DNA of 64,000 bases from Strigamia acuminata. Its lineage: Eukaryota; Arthropoda; Chilopoda; Geophilomorpha; Linotaeniidae. Position numbers and translations under genes: made by a program. The notes beneath the pieces were generated by a model. That model did not search any database, was not told the DNA's origin, and was given only the letters and a program-made list of their open reading frames with translations. The first letter of the stretch is position 1. Each line of letters opens with the position of its first letter. The stretch is from assembly GCA_949358305.1 (NCBI GenBank), contig OX442320.1:1180501-1244500 (forward strand), in the 5' to 3' direction. Shown here one piece after another: positions 22,880 to 32,188 of this stretch.

Positions 22880-23177
22880 GCACTGCCGAATCCAAAATGG
22901 CCGCCGAAGAAAATTTGCTTCGTAACGGCGTGGAAAAGTGCTTATTTCGCACTGAAAATAAATATTTCGACACTGCTTACTGTCGTAATAGTCCGTTGTA
23001 CTGTCCGCACACACAATCCCGACGATTTGAAAAAGTTGGCGAAGTTGTTTCGCACGTCGCCGGCGATTCGTGTCTGCAACGATCTCGGCCGACGTCCTGC
23101 ACTCGTTTCGTCTCGAAATGTTCCGGAAAACTCCCAAAAACTGCTGGCCTTATCGTCGCACAGCCTCTGCTACCACT
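22880..23177 (-). other. PBS and first part of the leader of copia D
   Basis: PBS TGGTAGCAGAGG (complement of 23164-23175) and leader up to the GCACT duplication created by F. It matches 25674-25973 of element C. Confidence 0.85.
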
Positions 23178-23654
23178 TGTGAGGTTATTCCCGGCAATTC
23201 TGCAAACGAAATCAAAAGAAACATCAGTTGAAACGGTGCGCGAAACCGACATGCGTGCGCCATCTTTTATTCGTGAGAATATCAGGTGATACACGGTTAG
23301 AGGCTATTTGCCCTCTCAAACAACATAGGATAAATCATTGTCAAGTTTCCAATGATTTGTCCTTTACAATCGCAAGTAAAAACACCGACATTAATAATCG
23401 ATAAACCAAGGAAAAAGGATAAAACACAAATCGCTTTTTCAAGCAGACGACATCAGGGACGTGTGCTGTAAAGGAGAGAATATTCAACCGCGGTACATAA
23501 CAAGCATTGATAAAAATCATTATCGGTTGAACACTGGATCGGGACATTAATTTACAACACACTTGTTACACATACTCGGAAATTGTGTAACCAATAAATC
23601 ACGTAACACAGGAACAAATATTTAAGCACTTCAAAATGGGTTTGCAACCCAACA
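23178..23654 (-). repeat. 5' LTR of copia D
   Basis: 477 bp, TGTTGGGTTGC...CTCACA. It is the same LTR as in C (479 bp) with few differences and carries the GCTT-GAAA-AAGC hairpin (complement of 23433-23444). Its inverse twin in C starts only 1541 bp away. Confidence 0.94.
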
Positions 23655-25189
23655 AACATCTTCTTGAACTTTCCAAACAATACCCAACATCTTGATAATG
23701 TCCAAGTCCTTAAATTCCTCTGCTCTCATATGAAAATCTTCTCCCTTAAGCGCGTTGAAAACCTCAGCACTTGAAGTGGCCCACTTTACAAGAGGCAATT
23801 TTCCCTCATCTAGAATAGTTCGTAAATTCACGCAATGTTGCGTCGTCTTTGCAGCGTTATCGTCGCCGGACGTCAGGTCATCCATGTAAATTCCCTTGTC
23901 CAGGGCGTCTGCTTCCTTCGGAAAAAGGACTAAATATAGACGCCCCTGCGCTCGAATAACCGCGCAGAGCAAAAACGGGGATGAGTTGACACCGAAAGGC
24001 ACAACTATCATCCGTAACACAACCAAATGGTCCCATAAGTTTTGCCATGAATATTCGTTCTGAAAATATTCGTCGGAAACCCACAAAAATCTTAAGTAAT
24101 CGCAGTGTTCTAACTTAATCAATACCTGAAGAAAGGCTTGTTTAATGTCCGCTATCGCAACCACACAGTAAAGTCGGAAACGAACAATTACTGGCACAAT
24201 GTCCGGATTAAGGCTCGGACCAGGGTATAAGCAGTCGTTTAAAGAAGGAACTCCTTTCTTTGAAGACGACGCGTTAAAAACTACTCTAAACTTCGTTGTA
24301 TCTCTATCCTCCCTAATCACTGGATGGTGCGGAATAACATAAACGCCAGACTTCTTGTATCTTTCTGCAAGAGGTACTACTTCTGCGTGCTCTTCGCGCA
24401 CGTAGTCCCACATGGCTTTGTGGTAGCGTTCTTTGTGGTCACTGCTGCTGTCAATCCTTCTCAACGTGTGCGACAACTGATTCAATGCCAAATCCCAATT
24501 GGATTCCAACGAACCAATTCGCTCATTGAAAGGTAAGCAAACTTCATAACGACCATCTTCTCTTCTTGTCTTTGTTTTCTCGAAACGATCTCTAATAAAA
24601 TCGGAATCACGCTCGCCGGCACTAATACCAACGGCTTCTAAACTCCATAGCTTCTCCAAGTCTCGGTCTGTTTTAATATCACAGGTGTTGCAGCAAGAAA
24701 CGTCGCGCGAGCTCTCTGAGAAGACATCAGTCGACCCAGCTGCTCCTGATAACACCCACCCAAAGATGGTGTTCACCAAACCCAGTCGACCATCCAGGCG
24801 TTTGCGTCCATCCAAGCAGATTTCCCACCAGACATCAACGCCAAGCAAGATATCAACATTGCCTGCAGTTGAAGGTAAGTCCTCAGCCAATTCAAACCCC
24901 AAATTCTTAACTTTCTGAATAACATCTGGGCTGGCTATCCCATACACATGGGGTAAGCTCTTTGCGCTTAAAGCTGTCACCTTGAGCTCTTTGGCTCCGT
25001 GTCGAGACTGAAGCAAGATCTTGTAGACGTCATAAGACGCCGACCCTGCGTTCTCCTCATTGAGACGTTGGGCTGTGGCCTCTATTGACCCACAACTCTT
25101 CAGCCGTATCCGGTCAGCTACGCTCTTAAGAATATAAGAACGGTGACTTCCAGGATCTAACATCCCACGTACCGTGTGCGAACCACCAG
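23655..25189 (-). CDS. BEL/Pao pol, protease and RT part (broken by D)
   Basis: Continuation of B's gag-pol after copia C. It opens in a retropepsin-like region (MLDPGSHRSYIL); most BEL proteases have DSG here, so DPG is a change at the active site. Next comes the BEL-specific domain before RT (ILLGVDVWWEI, GLVNTIFGWVLSG, a Cys pair) and then the RT with VVFNASS, PGPSLNPDIVPV, IADIKQAFLQV and the active-site YMDDLTSG. The frame runs straight into the LTR of D, which adds six foreign codons and a stop. RNase H and integrase are missing from the window. This copy is inactive. Confidence 0.92.
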
Positions 25190-25194
25190 ATTTC

Positions 25195-25673
25195 TGTTGG
25201 GTTGCAAACCCATTTTGAAGTGCTTAAATATTTGTTCCTGTGTTACGTGATTTATTGGTTACACAATTTCCGAGTATGTGTAACAAGTGTGTTGTAAATT
25301 AATGTCCCGATCCAGTGTTCAACCGATAATGATTTTTATCAATGCTTGTTATGTACCGCGGTTGAATATTCTCTCCTTTACAGCACACGTCCCTGATGTC
25401 GTCTGCTTGAAAAAGCGATTTGTGTTTTATCCTTTTTCCTTGGTTTATCGATTATTAATGTCGGTGTTTTTTTACTTGCGATTGTAAAGGACAAATCATT
25501 GGAAACTTGACAATGATTTATCCTATGTTGTTAGAGAGTGCAAATAGCCTCTAACCGTGTATCACCTGATATTCTCACGAATTAAAGATGGCGCACGCAT
25601 GTCGGTTTCGCGCACCGTTTCAACTGATGTTTCTTTTGATTTCGTTTGCAGAATTGCCGGGAATAACCCCACA
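25195..25673 (+). repeat. 5' LTR of copia C
   Basis: 479 bp, TGTTGGGTTGC...CCCCACA, identical by eye to 31705-32183. The hairpin GCTT-GAAA-AAGC is at 25405-25416. Followed by AG and the PBS. Confidence 0.97.
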
Positions 25674-25675
25674 AG

Positions 25676-25688
25676 TGGTAGCAGAGGC
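25676..25688 (+). other. Primer binding site of C (initiator tRNA-Met)
   Basis: TGGTAGCAGAGG, complementary to the 3' end of initiator tRNA-Met, two bases after the LTR. Confidence 0.9.
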
Positions 25689-26859
25689 TGTGCGACGATA
25701 AGGCCAGCAGTTTTTGGGAGTTTTCCGGAACATTTCGAGACGAAACGAGTGCAGGACGTCGGCCGAGGTCGTTGCAGACACGAATCGCCGGCGACGTGCG
25801 AAATAACTTCGCCAACTTTTTCAAATCGTCGGGATTGTGTGTGCGGACAGTACAACGGACTATTACGACAGTAAGCAGTGTCGAAATATTTATTTTCAGT
25901 GCGAAATAAGCACTTTTCCACGCCGTTACGAAGCAAATTTTCTTCGGCGGCCATTTTGGATTCGGCAGTGCAGCCGACGTAGCAACGACGTGTTTTCGGG
26001 CCGATACACGCCTAGACGCCAGCTTTTTGCCGAGACGACGATTATTCTCGCCGAAACAACGAGAATCAACGTCGATACGACGCATTTTCGCCCCGAATCA
26101 GGCGAAAATTACCGAAAACGATCGGAAATCAGCAGTGGATCGCCGGTGGAGAACAAATCCTCACCAGCGGCCATTTTTGTTTGGATTTTCATCGCCGTCG
26201 ACGGTGGAAACCAATTTCGAGTGTCTCTGTACGCATAAGTCTGCGTACACGACAATATTTGACCGGAAAAGCCGTGTTTTGCACCCCGGAGTGCTACACG
26301 AAGGCGCGGACGGGCGCGACGACGATTTTGGATCGTTTTTCCCCGCTTTGCACGGACGTGTGCGAGCGGTAGCGCGTCAGCCCCATTTCCGCGCACCGAT
26401 AACGTCTAAACAACGTTCTACGCTGGACGGAAGCGATTGCGACGATCGGATCCCGCAATCCGCCCATCTTAACAACGCAAAAGTGTATTTACCATTTTGT
26501 CGTGAAACTTTGTTAATTTTAAGTTTTTGTTTTTGGTCCCCTCTTAGTATCGGTGCCACCCTACGTCCAGTCGGGCACGTGGCACTGTATTCTTGTCTGG
26601 GCTTGTTCACGGCCACCCAACCGATCCCGCGACCCTAGGAGGTCGGACGGAAGAGTTGGGGAACGACCAGTCAAGGTTTGATCGCCGCTCTTATAGCGGT
26701 TTGCCCACGGGTGGAATTGTTTTTTCGCCTTCATTTTTGGTGGGTGACAAGTGTGCACTGTGTGATTTGATTCTAGTGAAGTGTTTTGTGCGGAATAATT
26801 TCCGAATTTAGTGATTTTTTCGTGCATCCTTCATTATTATTGTGCATTGTGTCGTCGTG
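25689..26859 (+). other. Leader of copia C
   Basis: Leader of about 1.2 kb before gag, with the shared leader motif near 26499-26545. Open frames seen on both strands across this stretch match those in D's leader only because the two copies are near-identical; none resembles a protein family. Confidence 0.7.
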
Positions 26860-29800
26860 ATGTCAAAACACGACGACTATAAGGATATTAAGAAACTCGA
26901 CGGTACGAACTATGCTACGTGGTCGGTGCAGGTTCAGCTGCTCCTCAAATACAACGGTGTTTGGGGTCACGTGGATGGCACGGAGAAACAACCGCCTGAC
27001 ACCGCCACAGCCAAGGAGAAAAGAGACTTCAAAGTCCGGGAGGACAAAGCCATGTCAACCCTTTGCATGAGCTGCGCGGAACCTCAGCAAGTTATTGCCG
27101 TCTCTTGTCCCACTGCTGCAAAAGTCTGGGAAGCGTTAAAAGACGCTTATCAACCGACGACGAGGGCACGCCGCGCTCGACTGCGCCGTGACTTTTTGAA
27201 CATGAAAATGTTAGAAGGCGAGGAAATGCTCGTTTTCACGGGGCGAGTCGATCGGAAGGTCACGGAATTAAAAGACGTGAAAATCGACGTCTCCGACGAG
27301 TTCCACGCTTTCCAGTATTTGGACCACTTACCCCCACAATATGAGAACATTAAACAGACAGCGTATCATTGGGAAGATGCTGACTTCACGGCTAAAAACG
27401 TGAAAGAGAGGTTGCTTGGCGAATACAATCGCCTTTACGAATCAAGCAACGAATTCGGTGTCCTAACTCAACAAATGGACAATACTGCATTATTTGCCAA
27501 GCAAAAACGGAAACCACGTGGGAAACCTTCAACAGCTACTGGGCCCTCACGGGGCACTTGTTTTAATTGTGGAGGGACGGGTCACTTCGCTAGAGAGTGC
27601 CCGTCGCCTCCAAAACAGCAAGGAGCTTTTGGGACTTTTCCTGCCGCTGCTGGTTCGCCGGCCCAATTAAATCGAGGAAGTGGACGTGGCAGGGGCCGTG
27701 GAAAAGGGCAACAGAGAGCAAATCTCACACAGCTGGACCCGTATGCGGATGAGCCCCACACTTTATACTCGGCAGTATTGGAGGAAAAACCTGCACAGCC
27801 ATTATCCCTTGTGTCGCACGGCAATTGTGATTCTCAATGGTACGTGGACACAGGGGCGACCGACCATTTCTCTTTCAACCGGAGTTGGTTCTCGGACTTT
27901 AGACCGCTGTCTAACTTCAGCGTACAACAAGGTGAAGGCAAATCGAAAATCGAAGGAGTCGGCAATGTTGTCATCACCACGCTTTATGGAACCCGACATA
28001 GGGACATTACTTTGAAGAATGTTTTCTTCGCACCCAATTTTCGGAAGAATCTCATCTCACTTGGACGCACCGATGAGGCTGGGATGTGCACATTTGTCAA
28101 AAATGGGGAAATGTTTATTTATAAAGATAAGATCGAGGAACCATCGATTACGGCAGTTCGAACTTCGAATAGATTGTATAAAGTTAACTGTCGTATCGAG
28201 GTTGGGAATGTAAACACAGCTGCATTAACTGCGCAACAGAATGCGGCTGCTGTCCTCGACTTGATCAAATCATCTGTAAAGGATGAAAGATTTGTGCAAC
28301 CGTTACTAACCATTTTAGACTATAAGAACGCATTACTAAAAAGTTTGAGTAAGTCGGATAAAGGGACGTCCGCAGCTAATTTGAGTGCGCAAGTGAGCGA
28401 GAAAACGTCAGCGCCTGCGGCGATTAATTTGCCGAAAGCGGGGTATGAGGTTCAGACACCTCCTGTGAATATTCCCCAAGCTAATGCGACAGCGAAAGCT
28501 AACGGCGGAAACGCCGATGATGTGAAAGTTAGAAACCAGGAGCGGCCCCAAACCATGGACACATGGCATTCGAGGATGGGCCATCTCAATGCTAAAGGCA
28601 TTTCAAAATTAGAAAAGTCTGATGACGTATTTGGAATTAACCTGTCCACTAAGGAATTGTCTACCTGTGACGCATGTGCAACCGCCAAAAGCACGAGAGC
28701 AAGCTTTCCCCCTATAGTTGCGATTTCAACCAAAGGGATTTTAGACATTGTACACATGGATGTCTGGGGGAAATCACAGGGTCCTTCCTTAGGTGGGGCT
28801 AATTACTATTTTATTCTCGTGGACGACTATTCACGGTATATGTGGATAATTATGATGAAAACCAAAGGGGAGGTTTTGGGTCATTTCAAACGATGGCTAA
28901 CTGAAGTGGAAAGAACGACTTCTAAGAAAGTCAAATGTATTAAGACTGATAATGGCGGGGAATTTATTTCTCGGGATTGGGACACTTACGCTTCCAAGAT
29001 AAGATTAAAATGCATTCGAACAAATGCATATTCTCCGGAAATGAATTCCGTGGCTGAAAGGGCCAACCGTACAATTATTAGCGGGGTGAGGGCTTTGATG
29101 CTCGAGAACAGTTTCCCCTATCCCCTTTGGGCTGAATTGGCGACTTCCATCGTCTACTTAAAGAATAGGTTTCCTCACCAGGGGATTGAAGGCAAAACAC
29201 CTTACTCGATATTTTTCAATAAGAAACTATCTTTACGACACATTAAATGCATTGGGTCGAAGACTTTTGTTCATGTTCCATCCCAGACTCGCAAAAGCAA
29301 ATTGGAGGGTAGGGCATGGGCAGGAGCATTGGTTGGCTATGCCATCTCCACTAGGGGCTATAGGATCTGGGACCCTAAAACAAATCAAGTTTTTGCGTCA
29401 AAACACGTGCGGATCTTCGAGGACTCGTATTGGTACGAGATTGGGAAGAGATTACAGACTCCAGTTCGACAACCTCAAGGGGGATCCGAAGAATTTAAGA
29501 GTTTTGGCTACTCTTCCTCCGACACCGAGGAAGATGACGATGATTCCGTTGTCCCTGTTGGACAGCCACCACCCTTTATGCCACCTCCTATCCCACCGCC
29601 CATTCCGCCCCCTATTCCACCTAGAACCCCAGGACCTGCTTTGAGACCAAATGTGCAGCGGACAATTGAGTTGCCTGCAATTGGAGTTGATCCTATTGGG
29701 GATGATGAGGAAATTGGTGGGGCGCAGGGTATTGATGGAGATAATCCAGTTGAAGAAATTGGTGGGGCGAAGGGGGATGATGAAAATTTCTTAAACGTTT

Positions 29801-31686
29801 ATCCTGACGACGATGAGGATCCAGATCTGGCACCCCCTCCTGGGGTACAAACTCGTCGTGGTTCGGGTAAAAAGGGAAAGGTGAAAGAGAAAGAAACCCC
29901 AGACCCAATGTTATTGCCGCTGGATATGACGAAATGGAGGAGAATCCAGTCTGTCCGGAAAGCCGGGGCAACGGCTGGAAAAGTTGACGTTGTTTATTTC
30001 TCGCCCAATGATGACAAACTTAGAAGTCGAACTGATGTTGCACGGTGGTGCGATGGAGAAGGTTACGCATACGATCCGAACCTTTTCGACTTCAAAACGT
30101 TAGAAGGGGAGGAACCCTTACCTTTTGCGGGGTTTTGTGCAATTGAGCCCGACACCTACGAGGAGGCGATCGAGGGCATTAACAAACCCTACTGGGAAGG
30201 GGCGATGAAGGACGAGATTGACATTTTTGATGAACGAGAAGTCTATCGTGAAATTGACAAGCCTAAAGACGTACAGCTTTTGGGGACAAAATGGATATAT
30301 AAGATGAAACGCGATCACACCGGAGCAATTCAACGCTACCGGGCCCGATTGGTGGCCCAAGGGTTTAAACAGAGGCCTGGAATTGACTTTACGGAGGTAT
30401 TTTCCCCCGTTGTCAATTTCGTCCTCGTTATCGTGTTCTTCTGCACTCTGGTAGTGCTTAAGGGCTGGCGTGACGTGCACATCGATATTAAGGCCGCCTA
30501 CCTCTATGGCGACCTCGATACAGTGCAATATTGTGAAGTCCCCAAGGGTTACAGGACAGCGAAAAACCGACATAAGTGTTGGATGCTGCTGAAGGCCTTA
30601 TATGGCCTTCATCAGAGCGGACGAATGTGGTACCAAGCGCTCCACGATTGTCTGCTCCAATTGGGATTTGAGCCAATGCTAGGACTGAACTGTGTCTATT
30701 CTCTGGACAACGAAGCAGTAATCATTTTCTACGTCGACGATACCGTACTCTTTTCAAGAGACGATTACGTCGAAAAATGCGTCCTGAAATGGATTCGCGG
30801 TTTCTTCGACATTGTTGATTTGGGTCCGGTGACCCTATTGTTGGGCATCGAATTCGACAGATCCGGGGGGCGAATCCGTATTCACCAGAGAAAGTACATA
30901 GAAAAGCTGTGTAAGATGTATGGAGTGGATCCGTGTCACCGTGTGCGAGTGCCAGTGACCCCTGGCACAATGATCCAGCAAGTTAAAGAGGGTGAACGGG
31001 TGAACACGGTATTTCCGTACAGGAACTTGGTCGGGAGTCTCCTTTTTATTGCGAGCAGGACTAGGCCTGATATCCTCTTTTCGGTTATAGTCCTCTCGCA
31101 ATACAATGAAAAACATTCGGCGCGTCATGTTGGAATGCTGATGCAGGTATTGCGATATTTAGGGAACACACCAAACTATGCCATCGATTTATCGAATTGT
31201 AGGAATGATTCCCTTACTGTCTACACTGACGCGTCTTTCGCCCTAGACCAAGACAAGAGAAGAAGCTTTGGGGGCCATATAGTGTACCTAGGGGGGGTTC
31301 CAATCTCATGGAACTGCCATAAGCAGACAATGACCTCCCTGTCGATCATGGAGAGTGAATTTCTGGCCGTGGTCGATGGGGTGAAGGATATTATATGGCT
31401 TCACCGACTGTACGACGCAGACATTATGTTTTGTGTCGAACGCGCAACCCCGTGCGTATATGCCGACAGTATGCCGGCGATTCAGTATACGAAAAATAGA
31501 ATAGAAAACCGCGCTAATAAACATATAGATGTCAAACTGCATTTCGTCCGTGACTGGTTCGAAAAAGGAACGTTTTCTATTAGACACATTGCCGGGGTTC
31601 TGAACGTGGCAGATATTTTAACCAAATGGTTAGCGAAACCAAGGTTAAACACTCTTTGCGAACACATTTTTGTTATGGACAAATAG
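26860..31686 (+). CDS. Complete copia gag-pol polyprotein of element C
   Basis: Intact frame of 1608 codons from the ATG at 26860 (MSKHDDYKD, matching the start in G). Domains with approximate residues: Gag 1-225; zinc knuckle CFNCGGTGHFAREC at 233; protease DTGA at 330; GAG-pre-integrase WHSRMGHL...CDAC at 568; integrase core with HMDVWG at 632, TDNGGEF at 696 and AERANRT at 732; a proline-rich linker with PPIPPPIPP; reverse transcriptase from about 1100 with FYVDD at 1290; RNase H with YTDAS at 1455, SEFLAVVDG and KHIDVKLHF near the end. The active-site motifs I can check are present. It is closely related to G's protein and nearly identical to the visible part of D's. Confidence 0.97.
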   Translation: MSKHDDYKDIKKLDGTNYATWSVQVQLLLKYNGVWGHVDGTEKQPPDTATAKEKRDFKVREDKAMSTLCMSCAEPQQVIAVSCPTAAKVWEALKDAYQPTTRARRARLRRDFLNMKMLEGEEMLVFTGRVDRKVTELKDVKIDVSDEFHAFQYLDHLPPQYENIKQTAYHWEDADFTAKNVKERLLGEYNRLYESSNEFGVLTQQMDNTALFAKQKRKPRGKPSTATGPSRGTCFNCGGTGHFARECPSPPKQQGAFGTFPAAAGSPAQLNRGSGRGRGRGKGQQRANLTQLDPYADEPHTLYSAVLEEKPAQPLSLVSHGNCDSQWYVDTGATDHFSFNRSWFSDFRPLSNFSVQQGEGKSKIEGVGNVVITTLYGTRHRDITLKNVFFAPNFRKNLISLGRTDEAGMCTFVKNGEMFIYKDKIEEPSITAVRTSNRLYKVNCRIEVGNVNTAALTAQQNAAAVLDLIKSSVKDERFVQPLLTILDYKNALLKSLSKSDKGTSAANLSAQVSEKTSAPAAINLPKAGYEVQTPPVNIPQANATAKANGGNADDVKVRNQERPQTMDTWHSRMGHLNAKGISKLEKSDDVFGINLSTKELSTCDACATAKSTRASFPPIVAISTKGILDIVHMDVWGKSQGPSLGGANYYFILVDDYSRYMWIIMMKTKGEVLGHFKRWLTEVERTTSKKVKCIKTDNGGEFISRDWDTYASKIRLKCIRTNAYSPEMNSVAERANRTIISGVRALMLENSFPYPLWAELATSIVYLKNRFPHQGIEGKTPYSIFFNKKLSLRHIKCIGSKTFVHVPSQTRKSKLEGRAWAGALVGYAISTRGYRIWDPKTNQVFASKHVRIFEDSYWYEIGKRLQTPVRQPQGGSEEFKSFGYSSSDTEEDDDDSVVPVGQPPPFMPPPIPPPIPPPIPPRTPGPALRPNVQRTIELPAIGVDPIGDDEEIGGAQGIDGDNPVEEIGGAKGDDENFLNVYPDDDEDPDLAPPPGVQTRRGSGKKGKVKEKETPDPMLLPLDMTKWRRIQSVRKAGATAGKVDVVYFSPNDDKLRSRTDVARWCDGEGYAYDPNLFDFKTLEGEEPLPFAGFCAIEPDTYEEAIEGINKPYWEGAMKDEIDIFDEREVYREIDKPKDVQLLGTKWIYKMKRDHTGAIQRYRARLVAQGFKQRPGIDFTEVFSPVVNFVLVIVFFCTLVVLKGWRDVHIDIKAAYLYGDLDTVQYCEVPKGYRTAKNRHKCWMLLKALYGLHQSGRMWYQALHDCLLQLGFEPMLGLNCVYSLDNEAVIIFYVDDTVLFSRDDYVEKCVLKWIRGFFDIVDLGPVTLLLGIEFDRSGGRIRIHQRKYIEKLCKMYGVDPCHRVRVPVTPGTMIQQVKEGERVNTVFPYRNLVGSLLFIASRTRPDILFSVIVLSQYNEKHSARHVGMLMQVLRYLGNTPNYAIDLSNCRNDSLTVYTDASFALDQDKRRSFGGHIVYLGGVPISWNCHKQTMTSLSIMESEFLAVVDGVKDIIWLHRLYDADIMFCVERATPCVYADSMPAIQYTKNRIENRANKHIDVKLHFVRDWFEKGTFSIRHIAGVLNVADILTKWLAKPRLNTLCEHIFVMDK

Positions 31687-31704
31687 TTTAAGCAAAGGGG
31701 GATT
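31687..31704 (+). other. Polypurine tract of copia C
   Basis: AAGCAAAGGGGGATT directly before the 3' LTR. Confidence 0.85.
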
Positions 31705-32183
31705 TGTTGGGTTGCAAACCCATTTTGAAGTGCTTAAATATTTGTTCCTGTGTTACGTGATTTATTGGTTACACAATTTCCGAGTATGTGTAACAAGTGT
31801 GTTGTAAATTAATGTCCCGATCCAGTGTTCAACCGATAATGATTTTTATCAATGCTTGTTATGTACCGCGGTTGAATATTCTCTCCTTTACAGCACACGT
31901 CCCTGATGTCGTCTGCTTGAAAAAGCGATTTGTGTTTTATCCTTTTTCCTTGGTTTATCGATTATTAATGTCGGTGTTTTTTTACTTGCGATTGTAAAGG
32001 ACAAATCATTGGAAACTTGACAATGATTTATCCTATGTTGTTAGAGAGTGCAAATAGCCTCTAACCGTGTATCACCTGATATTCTCACGAATTAAAGATG
32101 GCGCACGCATGTCGGTTTCGCGCACCGTTTCAACTGATGTTTCTTTTGATTTCGTTTGCAGAATTGCCGGGAATAACCCCACA
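31705..32183 (+). repeat. 3' LTR of copia C
   Basis: 479 bp, identical by eye to 25195-25673, followed by the ATTTC duplication. Hairpin copy at 31915-31926. Confidence 0.97.
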
Positions 32184-32188
32184 ATTTC

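Larger units (their letters stand above)
1..23654 (-). mobile_element. Copia element D, partial, split by element F
   Basis: Ty1/copia LTR retrotransposon read on the minus strand, of the same family as element C at 25195-32183, to which it is almost identical. It starts with its 5' LTR (23178-23654), then PBS and leader to 22880. Element F then interrupts it (2940-22879, duplication GCACT), and leader plus gag-pol resume from 2939 down to the window edge. The 3' half lies outside the window. It is inserted in BEL element B: the flank just outside the LTR (23655-23659, AACAT) should be its target duplication, but the partner copy is off the window. Confidence is high because structure and sequence match C base for base over long runs. 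Confidence 0.93.
25195..32183 (+). mobile_element. Copia element C, complete and apparently intact
   Basis: Plus-strand Ty1/copia element of 6989 bp inserted in the gag-pol of BEL element B, with the perfect 5-bp duplication ATTTC at 25190-25194 and 32184-32188. The LTRs (479 bp each) look identical. PBS, leader, a single intact 1608-codon gag-pol and a polypurine tract are all in place and nothing interrupts it. It is the only uninterrupted autonomous-looking retrotransposon in the window and could be active. Confidence 0.97.

Noticed and set aside
26027-26638. 203-codon plus-strand frame in C's leader
   Set aside because: It lies in the untranslated leader; the low-complexity Arg-rich product matches no family.
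29186-29644. 152-codon frame inside C gag-pol in another reading frame
   Set aside because: Fully overlapped by an intact conserved polyprotein in the main frame.
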